DNA of 64,000 nucleotides. Origin: an uncultured Oscillospiraceae bacterium (GTDB lineage: Bacteria; Bacillota; Clostridia; Oscillospirales; Oscillospiraceae). Where the stretch lies: the NCBI GenBank assembly GCA_947589545.1, contig CANQBA010000007.1:1-64000 (forward strand), in the 5' to 3' direction. Both the position numbers and the translations under genes were made by a program. Shown here one piece after another: positions 1 through 9,157 of the stretch (the stretch's first letter is position 1; every line of letters starts with the position of its first letter). The notes beneath the pieces were generated by a model. That model had not been told where the DNA came from, ran no database searches, and saw nothing but the letters and a program-made list of their open reading frames with translations.

Positions 1-5
1 CGGCT

Positions 6-1544
6 ATGGAGGCCGCCCACGCGGCGGCGGAGCGCGTCCGGGCCGAGGCCAACTACTCCGGCGCCATGGACGGAAGCAGCTTTGTGGACATGGGGACATC
101 AAAAACGCCTCCGTCGGAGAGCAAGACCTACACGCCGTCGCCCACGCCCGAGGCCTACACCCCGGCCCCCGCGCCGGAGCGGTACACCCCGGCGCAGCTC
201 CCCAGCTATCAGCCGCAGACCGACGCGGTTAATCAGCTCTATGACGCCCAGCGGGAGGCGGCGCTGGCGGCGCTGAAGGGCGCCTATGAGGCCAATTCCT
301 CCACGCTGGAGGCACAGCGCGCGGAGATCCCAGGCGTTTTCCAGACACAGCGCAACGCCACGGCGGCCCAGTCTGAGCTGGCGGGGCACAATTTCAACGA
401 GTACGCCGCGGCATCCGGTCTCAACTCCGGCGCGGTGGGGCAGGCGGCCCTGGCCCGGTCCAACCAGCTCCAGGGGGATCTGACGGCCCTGGGACAGCAG
501 GAGGCGGCGGAACAGCGCAAGGTGGACGCTCAGCTTGCCCAGCTGAAGATCCAGTATCAGAATGATATCGCCTCCGCCATCGCCCAGGGGGAGTACGAAC
601 GGGCGGCGGCGCTCTATGAGGAGTACAAGCGGGCAGCGGAATCCGCCGTCACCACGGCGCAGGCACAGGCGGACGAGAATTACCGGGGCTGGCAGTCGGG
701 GGTGACGGGGGCGCAGTTTGCCGCCGATGAGAATTACAGGGCGTGGCAGTCCGGCGTGAACAACGCCCAGTTTGCCGCTGACGAAAACTACCGCTCCTGG
801 CAGTCCGGGGTATCCGACAGGGCCAATGAGCTGGAAAATCAGTATGAGGACTACCAGCGCCGGCTCCAGATGGCCGAGCTCCAGGCCCAGTACGGCGACT
901 TCTCCGGCCTCCGGGCGCTGGGGGTGGACACGTCGGCCTATGAGGCACAGCTGGCGGCGGCCCAGGCGGCCAAGATCTCCGGCTCCTCCTCTTCCGGCGG
1001 GAGCAGGACAGGCGGAGGGAGCGGCGCCAAAACGAGTATTCCGGCGCTGGGGACGAACGACTGGATGGACTATGTCATTTCCGAGGCCTCTGCCGCCGGC
1101 CAGACGATAGAGGACTACCTGCGCTCGCACAAAAGTGAATTGAACCTGACGGAGAGCAACGTCAAGCCCTACGCGGAGCGGGTGACGCAGTACCAGGGCG
1201 AAAAACAGACGCCGCAGACGTCCGGGACGCCCGCGCCAGATCCCGCCGCCGTGGCGGATTCGGAGGCCCACTACGCCGCGCGGCAGGCGGCGGCGACGCC
1301 TGTCGATCAGCTGGACGATCTCCAGGTCAACGGCAGTGGCAACGTGGTCGACCCCGGCCCCACGGCGTCCTTCCGGAAGCAGTTCCTCTATGAGTTTACA
1401 CAGAGGGCCAACAGCGGGGCGGAGCTGCAGGAGCTTTACGACCAGCTGGACGTGGCCGTGGAGAACGGGTGGATCACCGAAGCGGAGGCGGAGAGCCTTC
1501 GGCGCAACGCGACGATCGTCTACGCCACGCATTTTGCCAAATAA
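6..1544 (+). CDS. Prophage late protein, helical, with 18-residue repeats (5' end may lie outside the window)
   Basis: I do not recognise a named family. The product is rich in Ala, Gln and Glu and looks almost wholly alpha-helical or coiled coil, as in phage internal-virion or tail-associated proteins. Between about 668 and 815 there are three tandem copies of an 18-residue unit with the core ADENYRxWQSGV. A Gly/Ser-rich hinge at residues about 325-342 separates the helical part from the C-terminal third. The reading frame is still open upstream of the ATG at position 6, so the true start may be off the window. It ends 12 nt before the giant phage gene on the same strand, and the two are probably co-transcribed late genes. 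The prophage assignment rests on this context. Confidence 0.6.
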   Translation: MEAAHAAAERVRAEANYSGAMDGSSFVDMGTSKTPPSESKTYTPSPTPEAYTPAPAPERYTPAQLPSYQPQTDAVNQLYDAQREAALAALKGAYEANSSTLEAQRAEIPGVFQTQRNATAAQSELAGHNFNEYAAASGLNSGAVGQAALARSNQLQGDLTALGQQEAAEQRKVDAQLAQLKIQYQNDIASAIAQGEYERAAALYEEYKRAAESAVTTAQAQADENYRGWQSGVTGAQFAADENYRAWQSGVNNAQFAADENYRSWQSGVSDRANELENQYEDYQRRLQMAELQAQYGDFSGLRALGVDTSAYEAQLAAAQAAKISGSSSSGGSRTGGGSGAKTSIPALGTNDWMDYVISEASAAGQTIEDYLRSHKSELNLTESNVKPYAERVTQYQGEKQTPQTSGTPAPDPAAVADSEAHYAARQAAATPVDQLDDLQVNGSGNVVDPGPTASFRKQFLYEFTQRANSGAELQELYDQLDVAVENGWITEAEAESLRRNATIVYATHFAK

Positions 1545-1556
1545 GGAGGCGCACGT

Positions 1557-4500
1557 ATGAGCATCAACAGCAAGCTGAGGCCTGTCACCATAGTCGGAGG
1601 CGGTTCCGGCACCTCCATCAAGTCCTCCACGTCCACCGCCACAGGGTCGACCATGCAGGAGATCCTGAACGCCGGCATGAAAAAGCGGGGCTATGAGGTG
1701 GAAAACAGCGTATTCATCAAAAGCGGCTCCGCCTCCGAGACGACCATGCAGGGGCTGTTGGAGGCGGGGATGCGCAAGCGCGGGTACAGCGTGGAGAACG
1801 GGGGATTTACCAAACCATCAAGGCCCCTTGAAGAGATCCGGGCGGATATCGACAAGGCCCAGGCGGATCTGGACGTTATCAACAAGACCACCATTCCCTT
1901 TTTTGAGGCCGGATGGCACAAGGAGCGCCGGCAGACAGCCCAGGATCTGGTCGACAAGCTGAAATCCGAGTGGAAGGAGGCCGCCGGATGGGATTATGAC
2001 GCCTACGGCGACAGTACCCCCGGCGTCACCAAGGCAATCAACAAGGCCCTTGACGTGACGGGGGACGCGGCGCTAAGCGGCGTTTCCCAGTTCACTACAG
2101 GCGTTGCCAACACGGCGGATCTGCTGTTGGGCAAGCCCCTGGAGGCCGTGGGATGGAGGGACAATCCCCTCCGGGTAGGCGCGGACATCATGAATCAGTA
2201 TAACGCGGAGCTGGCCCAGCAGGTGCAGAAATCGGCGGGAGACAGCAAGGCCGCCCAAACGGCGGCCCAGGTGCTCTCCGCCACCGTGGCGGCGGCTCCT
2301 ATGGCGGTGATGGCGCTTCTCACCGGCGGCGCGTCGGCGGCGACGACCGCCTCCCTGGAGGCCACGGCGGCGTCCCAGGGGATGAATACCGCCCAGCTGG
2401 TGGGACAGTCCGTCTCACAGATGATGAAGAATCCCAACTACTGGACAAGCTTTGTCCAGGAGGCGGGGAACAATTACCGGGAGGCCCGGGAGTGGGCCGG
2501 GAGCGACGAGAAGGCGGCCATCTACGCCCTCACCGTGGGACTGGTCAACTCCGGCATTGAGGTGGGGCTTGACGGGGCCAGCGGTATCCAGGGCCTGGAG
2601 AGGGCTGTCCGGGAGGGCAATACCGGAGCACTGCGGCAGTTCTTGGATTCCGCCGGCGGCGAGGCGCTGGAGGAGATCGAGCAGGGCGTTGTGTCCCGGG
2701 GCGTGGGACAGCTTTTCGGTTCCGGGGCCAAGACCTTCAGCATGACCGATCCAGATGCTGTGATAAACCCCAAGACTATGCTGGAGGAGGGGGCCATGGG
2801 CGGCGCCGTGGGCGCGCTGCTCACCGGCGGCACCTATGCCGCCAACGCGGCCGCCCGGAGCGCTGCGTTCAATCCCTTTATTGAGGCCTATGAAATGGGA
2901 CTGGCGCGGCAGGAGGCCGCAAACGCCCCTCAGAACGCGCAGGAGGCCCAGGGGACTCAGGGGGTGCAGACGGTCGCTCCCGTGGGCGAAAACGCTGTGA
3001 CGCCCGACGTGGGGGCCGTGGCGGAGGCTGAGGGACAGACGGAGGGGACAGGACAGGGAAACCCGGTGATCGACGCGTATAACCGGGCCGTACAGGGGAG
3101 GAATAACGGGGAAGTTGATACCCCCGCGGAAGGACAAAAAAATACCACCCCGGAGGGCGGCGAAAATATCAGACTGACGGATGCTGACGTTTCCGAATAC
3201 ATGAACACCGGAAAAAGACTGTCTGTTAGAAACGCCAAGCAGGAAATGTTGAACAGCGGAAATTCTCCTGTACTTACAACGATCAAGCAGGTCAAAGAAT
3301 TCATCGTTGATGCAATCAAAGGCAAGAGGTTAGGGGAAACAAAAGCCTACGGGAAAGTGGGGCGCAGGCTTGCCGATGCAGTAAACGCGAAAGCCCCGAG
3401 CATCAGCATTGACGGGTATTATATGGAGCTTGTTACCGACGAGCTGAAACACGCCTATGATAACCACAGCAGCCCCAAACAGAAAGGCGACATAGCCCTC
3501 ACCGATGCGGATTTTGAAAACCTCCCAGATTATATCGATACGTTTGACGATGTGATCAGTGTGGAAAAATACAACGATAAGGTGAAGATTCGTCTTTCAA
3601 AGCAAATTAACGGCAAGGATTACATTATTGTCCTGGAGACTGTATCAAGCGGGAGAAAATCGGTACACCCTCAGGATGTCATCGGCATCTCAAATGAAAA
3701 ATTTGCCGAAAAATATGGCGGAAGGATCGCAGGTTCCCAGAGGGCTGAAACGGAGATTTCCGAACAGCCAAATACCTCTCCGCATACCGATTACGATCCT
3801 TCCACCAATCCAAGTATATCACAGTCTGCGTCCGGTGTCAACACAGAATCCGGCACCTTCAATCCTGTGATAGAAGCGTATGAACAGGCAAAAGGGGCCC
3901 AGGAGGGCGGGTCGAGAAGCATTCCGGCTGCCCACGTAGGGAGCACAGGCATAGACGACGCCGCCATCCAGGGCCGTGGCGCTATTTTATCACCCGGCGC
4001 GGAGCTTGTCAACAGCGTTGTGGAAGACGCCCTGAACAAGGCCAAGAACCGGCGGGCCGACGTGAACGAGATCCTTTCTGTACTTGTGCGGCACGGGGAC
4101 AATCCCGCCATTGCCACGCAGATGGCGGAGGCGTACAGGGGACTTACCGAAAGCGGCGCCTACGCCGTGGACGGGGCCGGGAAGCTCTACGAGACCGGCG
4201 GGGAGAACGATCTGAGCATCAACGAGCGGCAGGACGATTCTGTCCGGCTGGGGAAGCGGAACATAAACGCCTTTCAGTTCGACCATCCGGAGGTACACAG
4301 GTACTACGCGGAGGCCGCCGAGATGCTTTTGTCCGACTTTGGCATGACCACCAGGGGCGAGCGGATTTTCCGCTATGTGCCGGAACAGAGCAATCCCATC
4401 GTGACGGGCGTAAAGAGAAGCACCAGCGCGCCCATCGTTACGATGCTGGACGAGCTTGGCATGACCTATGAACGCGCTCAAGACGTGCTGGAGCGGATCA

Positions 4501-7436
4501 TCAATGACCAGGGACAGGAGAATATCGCCGACGCGAAGCGGGTCGAAATGCTCCTGGACGACATTCTCAAGCATGGATATGAGAGCCTTTCCGGCCCGGT
4601 GGAACCCAACAGGGGCTACATCGAGACCCTTCGTAGGATGGGACAGATCGCGCCCGATGAGCTTACGGACACGGGGAACCGCCGCGGGGGCGGAGAGATC
4701 CGCACCGATGAAAACGGATACGCCGTCGTGGACGACTTTGATGAGGACGGCGGGGATATCCCGTCTATGGATAGGAACCTGAGCGCGGCGGAGAGGGGAT
4801 TTGCGGACAATGCCTATAACCGCTGGGTGGAGAACGCCGAAGGCTTTCACCCGGAGGGGGAGAATGCGGTGCGAAATCCGTCTCTGCCGACGGTGAACCC
4901 CGACGGGCTCAAGACCTCCAAGGTGGGACAGACGGTGATGGAGGCCGCCAACACGCCGGAGGAGCGGGTCGTGGATATCCAGAACCGGTATGTAAAAGGC
5001 GGGTTGACCATCGCCTCCAGAACCAACGAGGGGCTTGTCCGGGAGGCCGTCACGAAGCTGGAGAGCGATCCGGCAGGGGCGCTGAAGGCGTGGCAGGACG
5101 ACGTAAGAAACGGGAAAGTCAGCAATGACCTGGTAGCCATGGGCGCGGCGCTACTGGATTCGGAGCGGATCAAGAGCGACGGGGCCGTTTTTATGGACGT
5201 GCTGACGGACTACGTGAAGCTCTGCTCCACCGCCGGACAGGCGCTCCAGGCACAGCGCATCTATAAAGCACTGACGCCGGAAGGGCGGCTTTACATGGTC
5301 AAGAAGGTGGCCCAGGGGCTTTCTGAGGAGACCGGCACGCAACTGGATTTCAGGGCTGACATGGTGGAGGATCTGCTTCACGCCCAATCGGACGAGGATA
5401 TGGACGACGCCCTGGATCGGATCTATGACCACCTGGCCGCGCAGATCCCCTCCACCTTTAAGGACAAGTGGACGGCGCTGCGGTACATGAACATGCTGGG
5501 GAATTTCAAGACGCAGATTCGGAATCTGGCCGGAAACTCCCTGATGTCCGGCATGAAAGCCGTCAAGAACGAGGTGGCGGCGGCCATCGAGTCGGCCGTC
5601 GCCAGAGTCAATCCCGACATGGAACGGACACAGTCTTTCCACGTGGGGAAAGCCTGGATGGATGCCGCCAAGGCGGATTTTGAGAATGTGCGGGAGGCCG
5701 CCCAGGGAAACGGTCGCTATGACGATTCGTCCCGGTCGGCTATTGAGCAGGAGATCCAGTCGAGACGGCGGATCTTTAAGACCCGCCCGCTGGAGGCGTA
5801 CCGGAAGGTCACCAACTGGGCCACCAACGTGGGTGACGAGATCTTTATCAAGCACCACTACGCCAGGGCGCTGGCGGGATATCTCAAGGCTAACGGCGTT
5901 CGTGTGGAGCAGTTTTTGGAGGGGAATGTGGACCTGCAGCTCCTGAACCGGGCCACCGATTTTGCCATCCGGGAGGCCCAGGAGGCCACCTTCCACGACA
6001 ACAACGCCTTTTCGGATTGGGTGTCCAAGCTGGGGCGGCGCAAGGACACGCCCAAGCTTGCCAAGCTGATAGGGGAGGGCGTTGCCCCCTTCCGCAAAAC
6101 TCCCGCGAACGTGCTGGCGCGGGCCTATGAGTATTCCCCGGCGGGGCTTATAGACACCGCTGTGGAGACGACGAAGGCGGTCAAGGGAGACGCCACGGCC
6201 TCCGATGTGATCAACAGTCTGGCCCGGTCCCTGACGGGAACCGGCATTATGGCGCTGGGCTTTGCCCTGGCGGCCAAAGGATGGATCCGGGGCACCGGCG
6301 ACGAGGATGACCAGGAAGTTGACGAGCTGATGAACCGGCAGGACTATTCCCTGGTTATCCCCGGGGTGGGCAGCTATACCATCGACTGGCTGACGCCGGC
6401 CACCATGCCGTTTTTCATGGGCGCAAACCTGTGGGATATCCTTGACGACGGGGAGATCAGCCTGGCAGATATGGATTCCGTGCTGGCAAAGTTCACCGAG
6501 CCGATCCTGGAGACCTCCATGCTGTCCGGCGTCAATGACGCCATTGCAAACGTGAAGTTTTCTGAGAACCACATGGGGCAGATCGCGGCGACTTACGCCC
6601 TGAGCTATGTCATGCAGGGGCTTACCAACAGCCTTTTGGGACAGATGGAGCGGACTTTCGAGCTAAACAGGATGACGACGTATACCTCTTCCGAGAATCC
6701 CATGCCGGATTGGCTGGAGAGGGCGCTGGGGCAGGCGTCGGCCAAGATCCCTGGCATCGACTTCCAGCAGACGGAGTACAGGGACGAGCTGGGGAAGACG
6801 GAATCCAACGGGAGCCTTGCGGAGCGATTTGTCGAGAACGTTTTAAGCCCCGGCTATTGGATGCCTACCCACGAGGGAGAAGCCCTTTACGACGAGCTGC
6901 AGGACCTCCACGATCAGACGGGGGCCAATCCCTGGCCGGACGCCTACCCGCCCAAGAGCTTTACCGTAAGCGGCGAGAAGCACGAGATGGGGCAGGCGGA
7001 CAAGGAGCAGTATCAGCAGACGCGCGGGAGCATCTACGAGGATCTGGCGGGGCAGTTTTTCCGGGGCAAAAAGAACCTTTTCACCCCGGAAGAGGCCGTG
7101 GAGATCCTGACCGGGGTCGAATCCTACGCCGGGGCGGAGGCCAAAAAGGAGTTTTTCGAGGAGAACGACATTGACGCCAGCGTGAGCGGTAATTACATCG
7201 CGAAGGCGGTACTGGCCGCCAAGGAGGCGAAGATCCCCTTTGTGACGTATCTGGATTACCATCTCAAGACCGGCAATCTGACATACGAGAAGGGCGTCAG
7301 CGGGGCCAAGAAGGCCGCCGTGATGGATCTGATAGATTCCCTTGATCTCTCCAGGGAGCAGAAGGATTGGCTCTACCTGGACGCCGGATATTCCGAGAAT
7401 ACCATGGGCGAAGCCCCGTGGAACAAGAAGGAGTGA
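1557..7436 (+). CDS. Giant prophage virion-type protein (1959 aa) with embedded PBECR-like nuclease module
   Basis: A very large polyvalent phage protein, probably packaged in the virion or delivered with the DNA (inference). The N-terminus has two copies of a motif, TMQEILNAGMKKRGYEVEN and TMQGLLEAGMRKRGYSVEN. Residues about 235-265 and 1560-1575 are hydrophobic. Residues about 575-745 resemble the phage Barnase-EndoU-ColicinE5/D-RelE-like nuclease (PBECR) group: HAYDNH with His632 and His637, then a DFENLPDYIDTFDDV segment and alternating beta strands. That stretch is visibly AT-richer than the rest of the gene. The C-terminal half (about residues 1300-1959) resembles the conserved scaffold of large polyvalent phage proteins, for example the NMLGNFKTQIRNLAGN region. 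A ribosome site (AAGGAGG) lies just before the ATG. The next small gene starts 4 nt after the stop. Confidence 0.65.
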   Translation: MSINSKLRPVTIVGGGSGTSIKSSTSTATGSTMQEILNAGMKKRGYEVENSVFIKSGSASETTMQGLLEAGMRKRGYSVENGGFTKPSRPLEEIRADIDKAQADLDVINKTTIPFFEAGWHKERRQTAQDLVDKLKSEWKEAAGWDYDAYGDSTPGVTKAINKALDVTGDAALSGVSQFTTGVANTADLLLGKPLEAVGWRDNPLRVGADIMNQYNAELAQQVQKSAGDSKAAQTAAQVLSATVAAAPMAVMALLTGGASAATTASLEATAASQGMNTAQLVGQSVSQMMKNPNYWTSFVQEAGNNYREAREWAGSDEKAAIYALTVGLVNSGIEVGLDGASGIQGLERAVREGNTGALRQFLDSAGGEALEEIEQGVVSRGVGQLFGSGAKTFSMTDPDAVINPKTMLEEGAMGGAVGALLTGGTYAANAAARSAAFNPFIEAYEMGLARQEAANAPQNAQEAQGTQGVQTVAPVGENAVTPDVGAVAEAEGQTEGTGQGNPVIDAYNRAVQGRNNGEVDTPAEGQKNTTPEGGENIRLTDADVSEYMNTGKRLSVRNAKQEMLNSGNSPVLTTIKQVKEFIVDAIKGKRLGETKAYGKVGRRLADAVNAKAPSISIDGYYMELVTDELKHAYDNHSSPKQKGDIALTDADFENLPDYIDTFDDVISVEKYNDKVKIRLSKQINGKDYIIVLETVSSGRKSVHPQDVIGISNEKFAEKYGGRIAGSQRAETEISEQPNTSPHTDYDPSTNPSISQSASGVNTESGTFNPVIEAYEQAKGAQEGGSRSIPAAHVGSTGIDDAAIQGRGAILSPGAELVNSVVEDALNKAKNRRADVNEILSVLVRHGDNPAIATQMAEAYRGLTESGAYAVDGAGKLYETGGENDLSINERQDDSVRLGKRNINAFQFDHPEVHRYYAEAAEMLLSDFGMTTRGERIFRYVPEQSNPIVTGVKRSTSAPIVTMLDELGMTYERAQDVLERIINDQGQENIADAKRVEMLLDDILKHGYESLSGPVEPNRGYIETLRRMGQIAPDELTDTGNRRGGGEIRTDENGYAVVDDFDEDGGDIPSMDRNLSAAERGFADNAYNRWVENAEGFHPEGENAVRNPSLPTVNPDGLKTSKVGQTVMEAANTPEERVVDIQNRYVKGGLTIASRTNEGLVREAVTKLESDPAGALKAWQDDVRNGKVSNDLVAMGAALLDSERIKSDGAVFMDVLTDYVKLCSTAGQALQAQRIYKALTPEGRLYMVKKVAQGLSEETGTQLDFRADMVEDLLHAQSDEDMDDALDRIYDHLAAQIPSTFKDKWTALRYMNMLGNFKTQIRNLAGNSLMSGMKAVKNEVAAAIESAVARVNPDMERTQSFHVGKAWMDAAKADFENVREAAQGNGRYDDSSRSAIEQEIQSRRRIFKTRPLEAYRKVTNWATNVGDEIFIKHHYARALAGYLKANGVRVEQFLEGNVDLQLLNRATDFAIREAQEATFHDNNAFSDWVSKLGRRKDTPKLAKLIGEGVAPFRKTPANVLARAYEYSPAGLIDTAVETTKAVKGDATASDVINSLARSLTGTGIMALGFALAAKGWIRGTGDEDDQEVDELMNRQDYSLVIPGVGSYTIDWLTPATMPFFMGANLWDILDDGEISLADMDSVLAKFTEPILETSMLSGVNDAIANVKFSENHMGQIAATYALSYVMQGLTNSLLGQMERTFELNRMTTYTSSENPMPDWLERALGQASAKIPGIDFQQTEYRDELGKTESNGSLAERFVENVLSPGYWMPTHEGEALYDELQDLHDQTGANPWPDAYPPKSFTVSGEKHEMGQADKEQYQQTRGSIYEDLAGQFFRGKKNLFTPEEAVEILTGVESYAGAEAKKEFFEENDIDASVSGNYIAKAVLAAKEAKIPFVTYLDYHLKTGNLTYEKGVSGAKKAAVMDLIDSLDLSREQKDWLYLDAGYSENTMGEAPWNKKE
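3130..3895 (+). other. AT-richer toxin-like module inside the giant phage gene
   Basis: In-frame stretch with clearly lower GC and different codon use from the flanking gene. It encodes the PBECR-like nuclease segment (HAYDNH motif near 3450-3467). It lies between two copies of an NPVI(D/E)AY motif encoded at about 3060-3085 and 3858-3885; a further copy (NPFIEAY) is at about 2868-2895. This is the layout expected of an exchangeable C- or mid-protein toxin cassette. Family placement is by motif only. Confidence 0.5.
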
Positions 7437-7440
7437 TCAC

Positions 7441-7854
7441 ATGAAAACGGTTGAAGATGTATTCAAGGCCGCCATGGGGCTGATGGACGAGCTGAGCGCC
7501 ACCGGCGAGGCAAAGACCAGCGACACGAAGGAGTACGAGTACAGGACGCCGGGGATCGTCAATATGATGATCTCCGAGTACCGCATGCTTGCCGGACAGG
7601 CCGGCGGCTTTGTGGCCGTGGAGAATCTGGAGGATTATATTCTCAAGATCGACGACACCTACGCCATCGGCGTCATGCAGTACGGGCTGGCGGCCAATCT
7701 CCTGGTCGACGAGAACCCCACCGCCGCCAGCTTCTACGAGCAGAGGTACGAGGAAATGCGGAATCTGTATTTCTCCCGGAGGCCCGCCGAGGACGGGGAG
7801 GAGATCGTGGATATGTACGGCGGGATAGAGTTTGGGAGGTTTGGAAGGTGGTGA
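7441..7854 (+). CDS. Small prophage protein, function unknown
   Basis: 137-residue protein starting MKTVEDVFKAAMGLMDEL. The ATG at 7441 is chosen because AAGGAG lies at about 7427-7432, and the preceding phage gene stops at 7436; the longer upstream frame only overlaps that gene. Mixed helix/strand, no signal peptide or membrane segment, acidic. It is the last gene before the tRNA-Pro and belongs to the same late transcript as the two virion genes. No family recognised; by position it may be a tail or head-completion accessory protein, which is a guess. Confidence 0.55.
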   Translation: MKTVEDVFKAAMGLMDELSATGEAKTSDTKEYEYRTPGIVNMMISEYRMLAGQAGGFVAVENLEDYILKIDDTYAIGVMQYGLAANLLVDENPTAASFYEQRYEEMRNLYFSRRPAEDGEEIVDMYGGIEFGRFGRW

Positions 7855-8035
7855 GGTGTCCACTTGTCGAATAAAAAAGCCGGATTTCCGTAGCGGTCAG
7901 GTGTCCTTTTTGGTGTCCAGTTGAACCCCGCAAAAGCCGTTTGAAGCCTGCTGAATCGCTCGGCGGTCAGCCGCCGTAAAATGCGAAAAAACCCTTGAAA
8001 CGCCTGCGTTTGCGGGTATTTCAAGGGTTTTTCGG
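7855..8035. other. Prophage/tRNA junction, no gene seen
   Basis: Non-coding stretch between the last phage gene and tRNA-Pro. The word GGTGTCC occurs three times (about 7855-7925). The right part is a long terminator hairpin. No integrase gene and no verifiable att core can be assigned from this side alone. Confidence 0.4.
7987..8032 (-). terminator. Terminator of tRNA-Pro, possibly bidirectional
   Basis: Long inverted repeat, with ACCCTTGAAA and TTTCAAGGGT arms and an inner CCTGC/GCGGG stem, flanked by an A-run on one side and a T-run on the other. It therefore reads as an intrinsic terminator on either strand: for tRNA-Pro leftward and for the phage genes rightward. Confidence 0.75.
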
Positions 8036-8112
8036 TGGTCGGAGTGGCGGGATTTGAACCCGCGGCCTCTTGGTCCCGAACCAAGCGCGATACCAAGCTT
8101 CGCCACACCCCG
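8036..8112 (-). tRNA. tRNA-Pro (anticodon CGG)
   Basis: 77 nt including encoded CCA. The 7-bp acceptor stem pairs CGGGGTG with CACTCCG, and the anticodon stem CTTGG/CCAAG closes a TTCGGGA loop (anticodon CGG). The T arm carries GGTTCAAATCC. The 3' end faces the prophage, the usual geometry for phage integration at a tRNA. Confidence 0.95.
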
Positions 8113-8122
8113 GTGCCCATCT

Positions 8123-8151
8123 ATTATAGATAGCGCGCGGAAAAATGTCAA
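8123..8151 (-). promoter_or_regulatory. Sigma-A promoter of tRNA-Pro
   Basis: On the minus strand TTGACA (8151-8146), 17 bp, TATAAT (8128-8123), ending 10 nt before the tRNA 5' end. Confidence 0.8.
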
Positions 8152-8197
8152 GCATAAATTTTAAATTGCCGTCTGGTGCGCGGCGGGGAGGGAAGCG

Positions 8198-8226
8198 TTG
8201 ACAAAGCGGGCGGATGATGGTAATAT
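8198..8226 (+). promoter_or_regulatory. Promoter of the hydrolase/aldo-keto reductase operon
   Basis: TTGACA (8198-8203), 17 bp, TAATAT (8221-8226). Its position argues against a start codon at 8198 and supports the ATG at 8252. Confidence 0.65.
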
Positions 8227-8251
8227 TTTTGAAAGAAAAGGGGGCGCGGAT

Positions 8252-9157
8252 ATGAGATCAGGACGCTTTCTTGGCGCCGTCGCGGCTTTCCTGGCCGTGG
8301 CGGGGATCATGAACGCCTGCGGGCGCGGGGAGGGGAGCACGGTGGACAGAAAAATCAGAAACTTGCCCGGCGATTTTACTTATACGATCACCACGGAGAG
8401 CCATACGGCGTCTTACACCGACGGCCAGGGGCGTGAGATCGCCCTTTACGGGCAGATCTGGAGGCCGGAGGCGGAGGGTGTCTACCCCGGGGTGATCCTC
8501 TGCCACGGTTTCAACGGGCACTACACGGACTTCCTTACGGAATGCCGCCGGTTCGCCGCGCGCGGATATGTGTGCTATGCCTTTGATTTCTGCGGGGCGC
8601 AGACGGGCGGCAAAAGCACGGGCCGGAACGCCCGGGAGTATACGCCGTACACCATGGTGGAGGATCTGTCGGCGGCGGTGACGGACATCGGGGTTCTTGC
8701 GTATGTGGACAAGAGCCAGATCTTCCTCCTGGGCGGCAGTCAGGGAGGGCTGGTGGCGGCGCTGGCGGCGGCGGAGCTGAAGGAGAAGATCGCGGCCCTG
8801 GCCATGTACTTCCCGGCTATGAACATCCCCGACGACTGGCGGGCATCTCCGGTGCGGGACACGCCGCTGATGGGGTATTCCATCGGCGCGGAGTATATCG
8901 GCTCCGTGCGGGAGCTGGATCCCTTCGCGGTCATTGGCGGCTACGGCGGGGATGTGTGCATCGTCTGGGGCGACAGGGACGCCCTGGTGGCGAAAAAAAC
9001 TATTGACGCCGCCGTGACCGCCTACGGACAGGAGCGGGTGGAGCTGACGGTGATCCCCGGCGCCGGCCACGGCTTCGGCGGCGCGGCCCTGACGACGGCG
9101 GTGGACAAGGTGCTCTCGTTTTTTGAGAAACATACGTATGAAGGAGGTTTAACATGA
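8252..9157 (+). CDS. Alpha/beta hydrolase, probable exported lipoprotein esterase/peptidase
   Basis: 301 residues. Serine hydrolase fold of the dienelactone hydrolase/acyl-peptidase type. The nucleophile elbow is GGSQGG with Ser163, the acid Asp241 in WGDRDALV, and the base His273 in GAGHGF. The N-terminus has a charged start, a hydrophobic stretch and a weak lipobox ending at Cys20 (IMNAC), so it may be membrane-anchored outside the cell. The ATG at 8252 follows an AAAGGGGG site and lies downstream of the promoter, so the longer frame from 8198 is rejected. The stop overlaps the next start (ATGA), indicating translational coupling to the aldo-keto reductase. The substrate is unknown. Confidence 0.8.
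   Translation: MRSGRFLGAVAAFLAVAGIMNACGRGEGSTVDRKIRNLPGDFTYTITTESHTASYTDGQGREIALYGQIWRPEAEGVYPGVILCHGFNGHYTDFLTECRRFAARGYVCYAFDFCGAQTGGKSTGRNAREYTPYTMVEDLSAAVTDIGVLAYVDKSQIFLLGGSQGGLVAALAAAELKEKIAALAMYFPAMNIPDDWRASPVRDTPLMGYSIGAEYIGSVRELDPFAVIGGYGGDVCIVWGDRDALVAKKTIDAAVTAYGQERVELTVIPGAGHGFGGAALTTAVDKVLSFFEKHTYEGGLT

Noticed and set aside
7734-8151. Minus-strand open frames across tRNA-Pro
   Set aside because: They overlap a complete tRNA, its promoter and its terminator.
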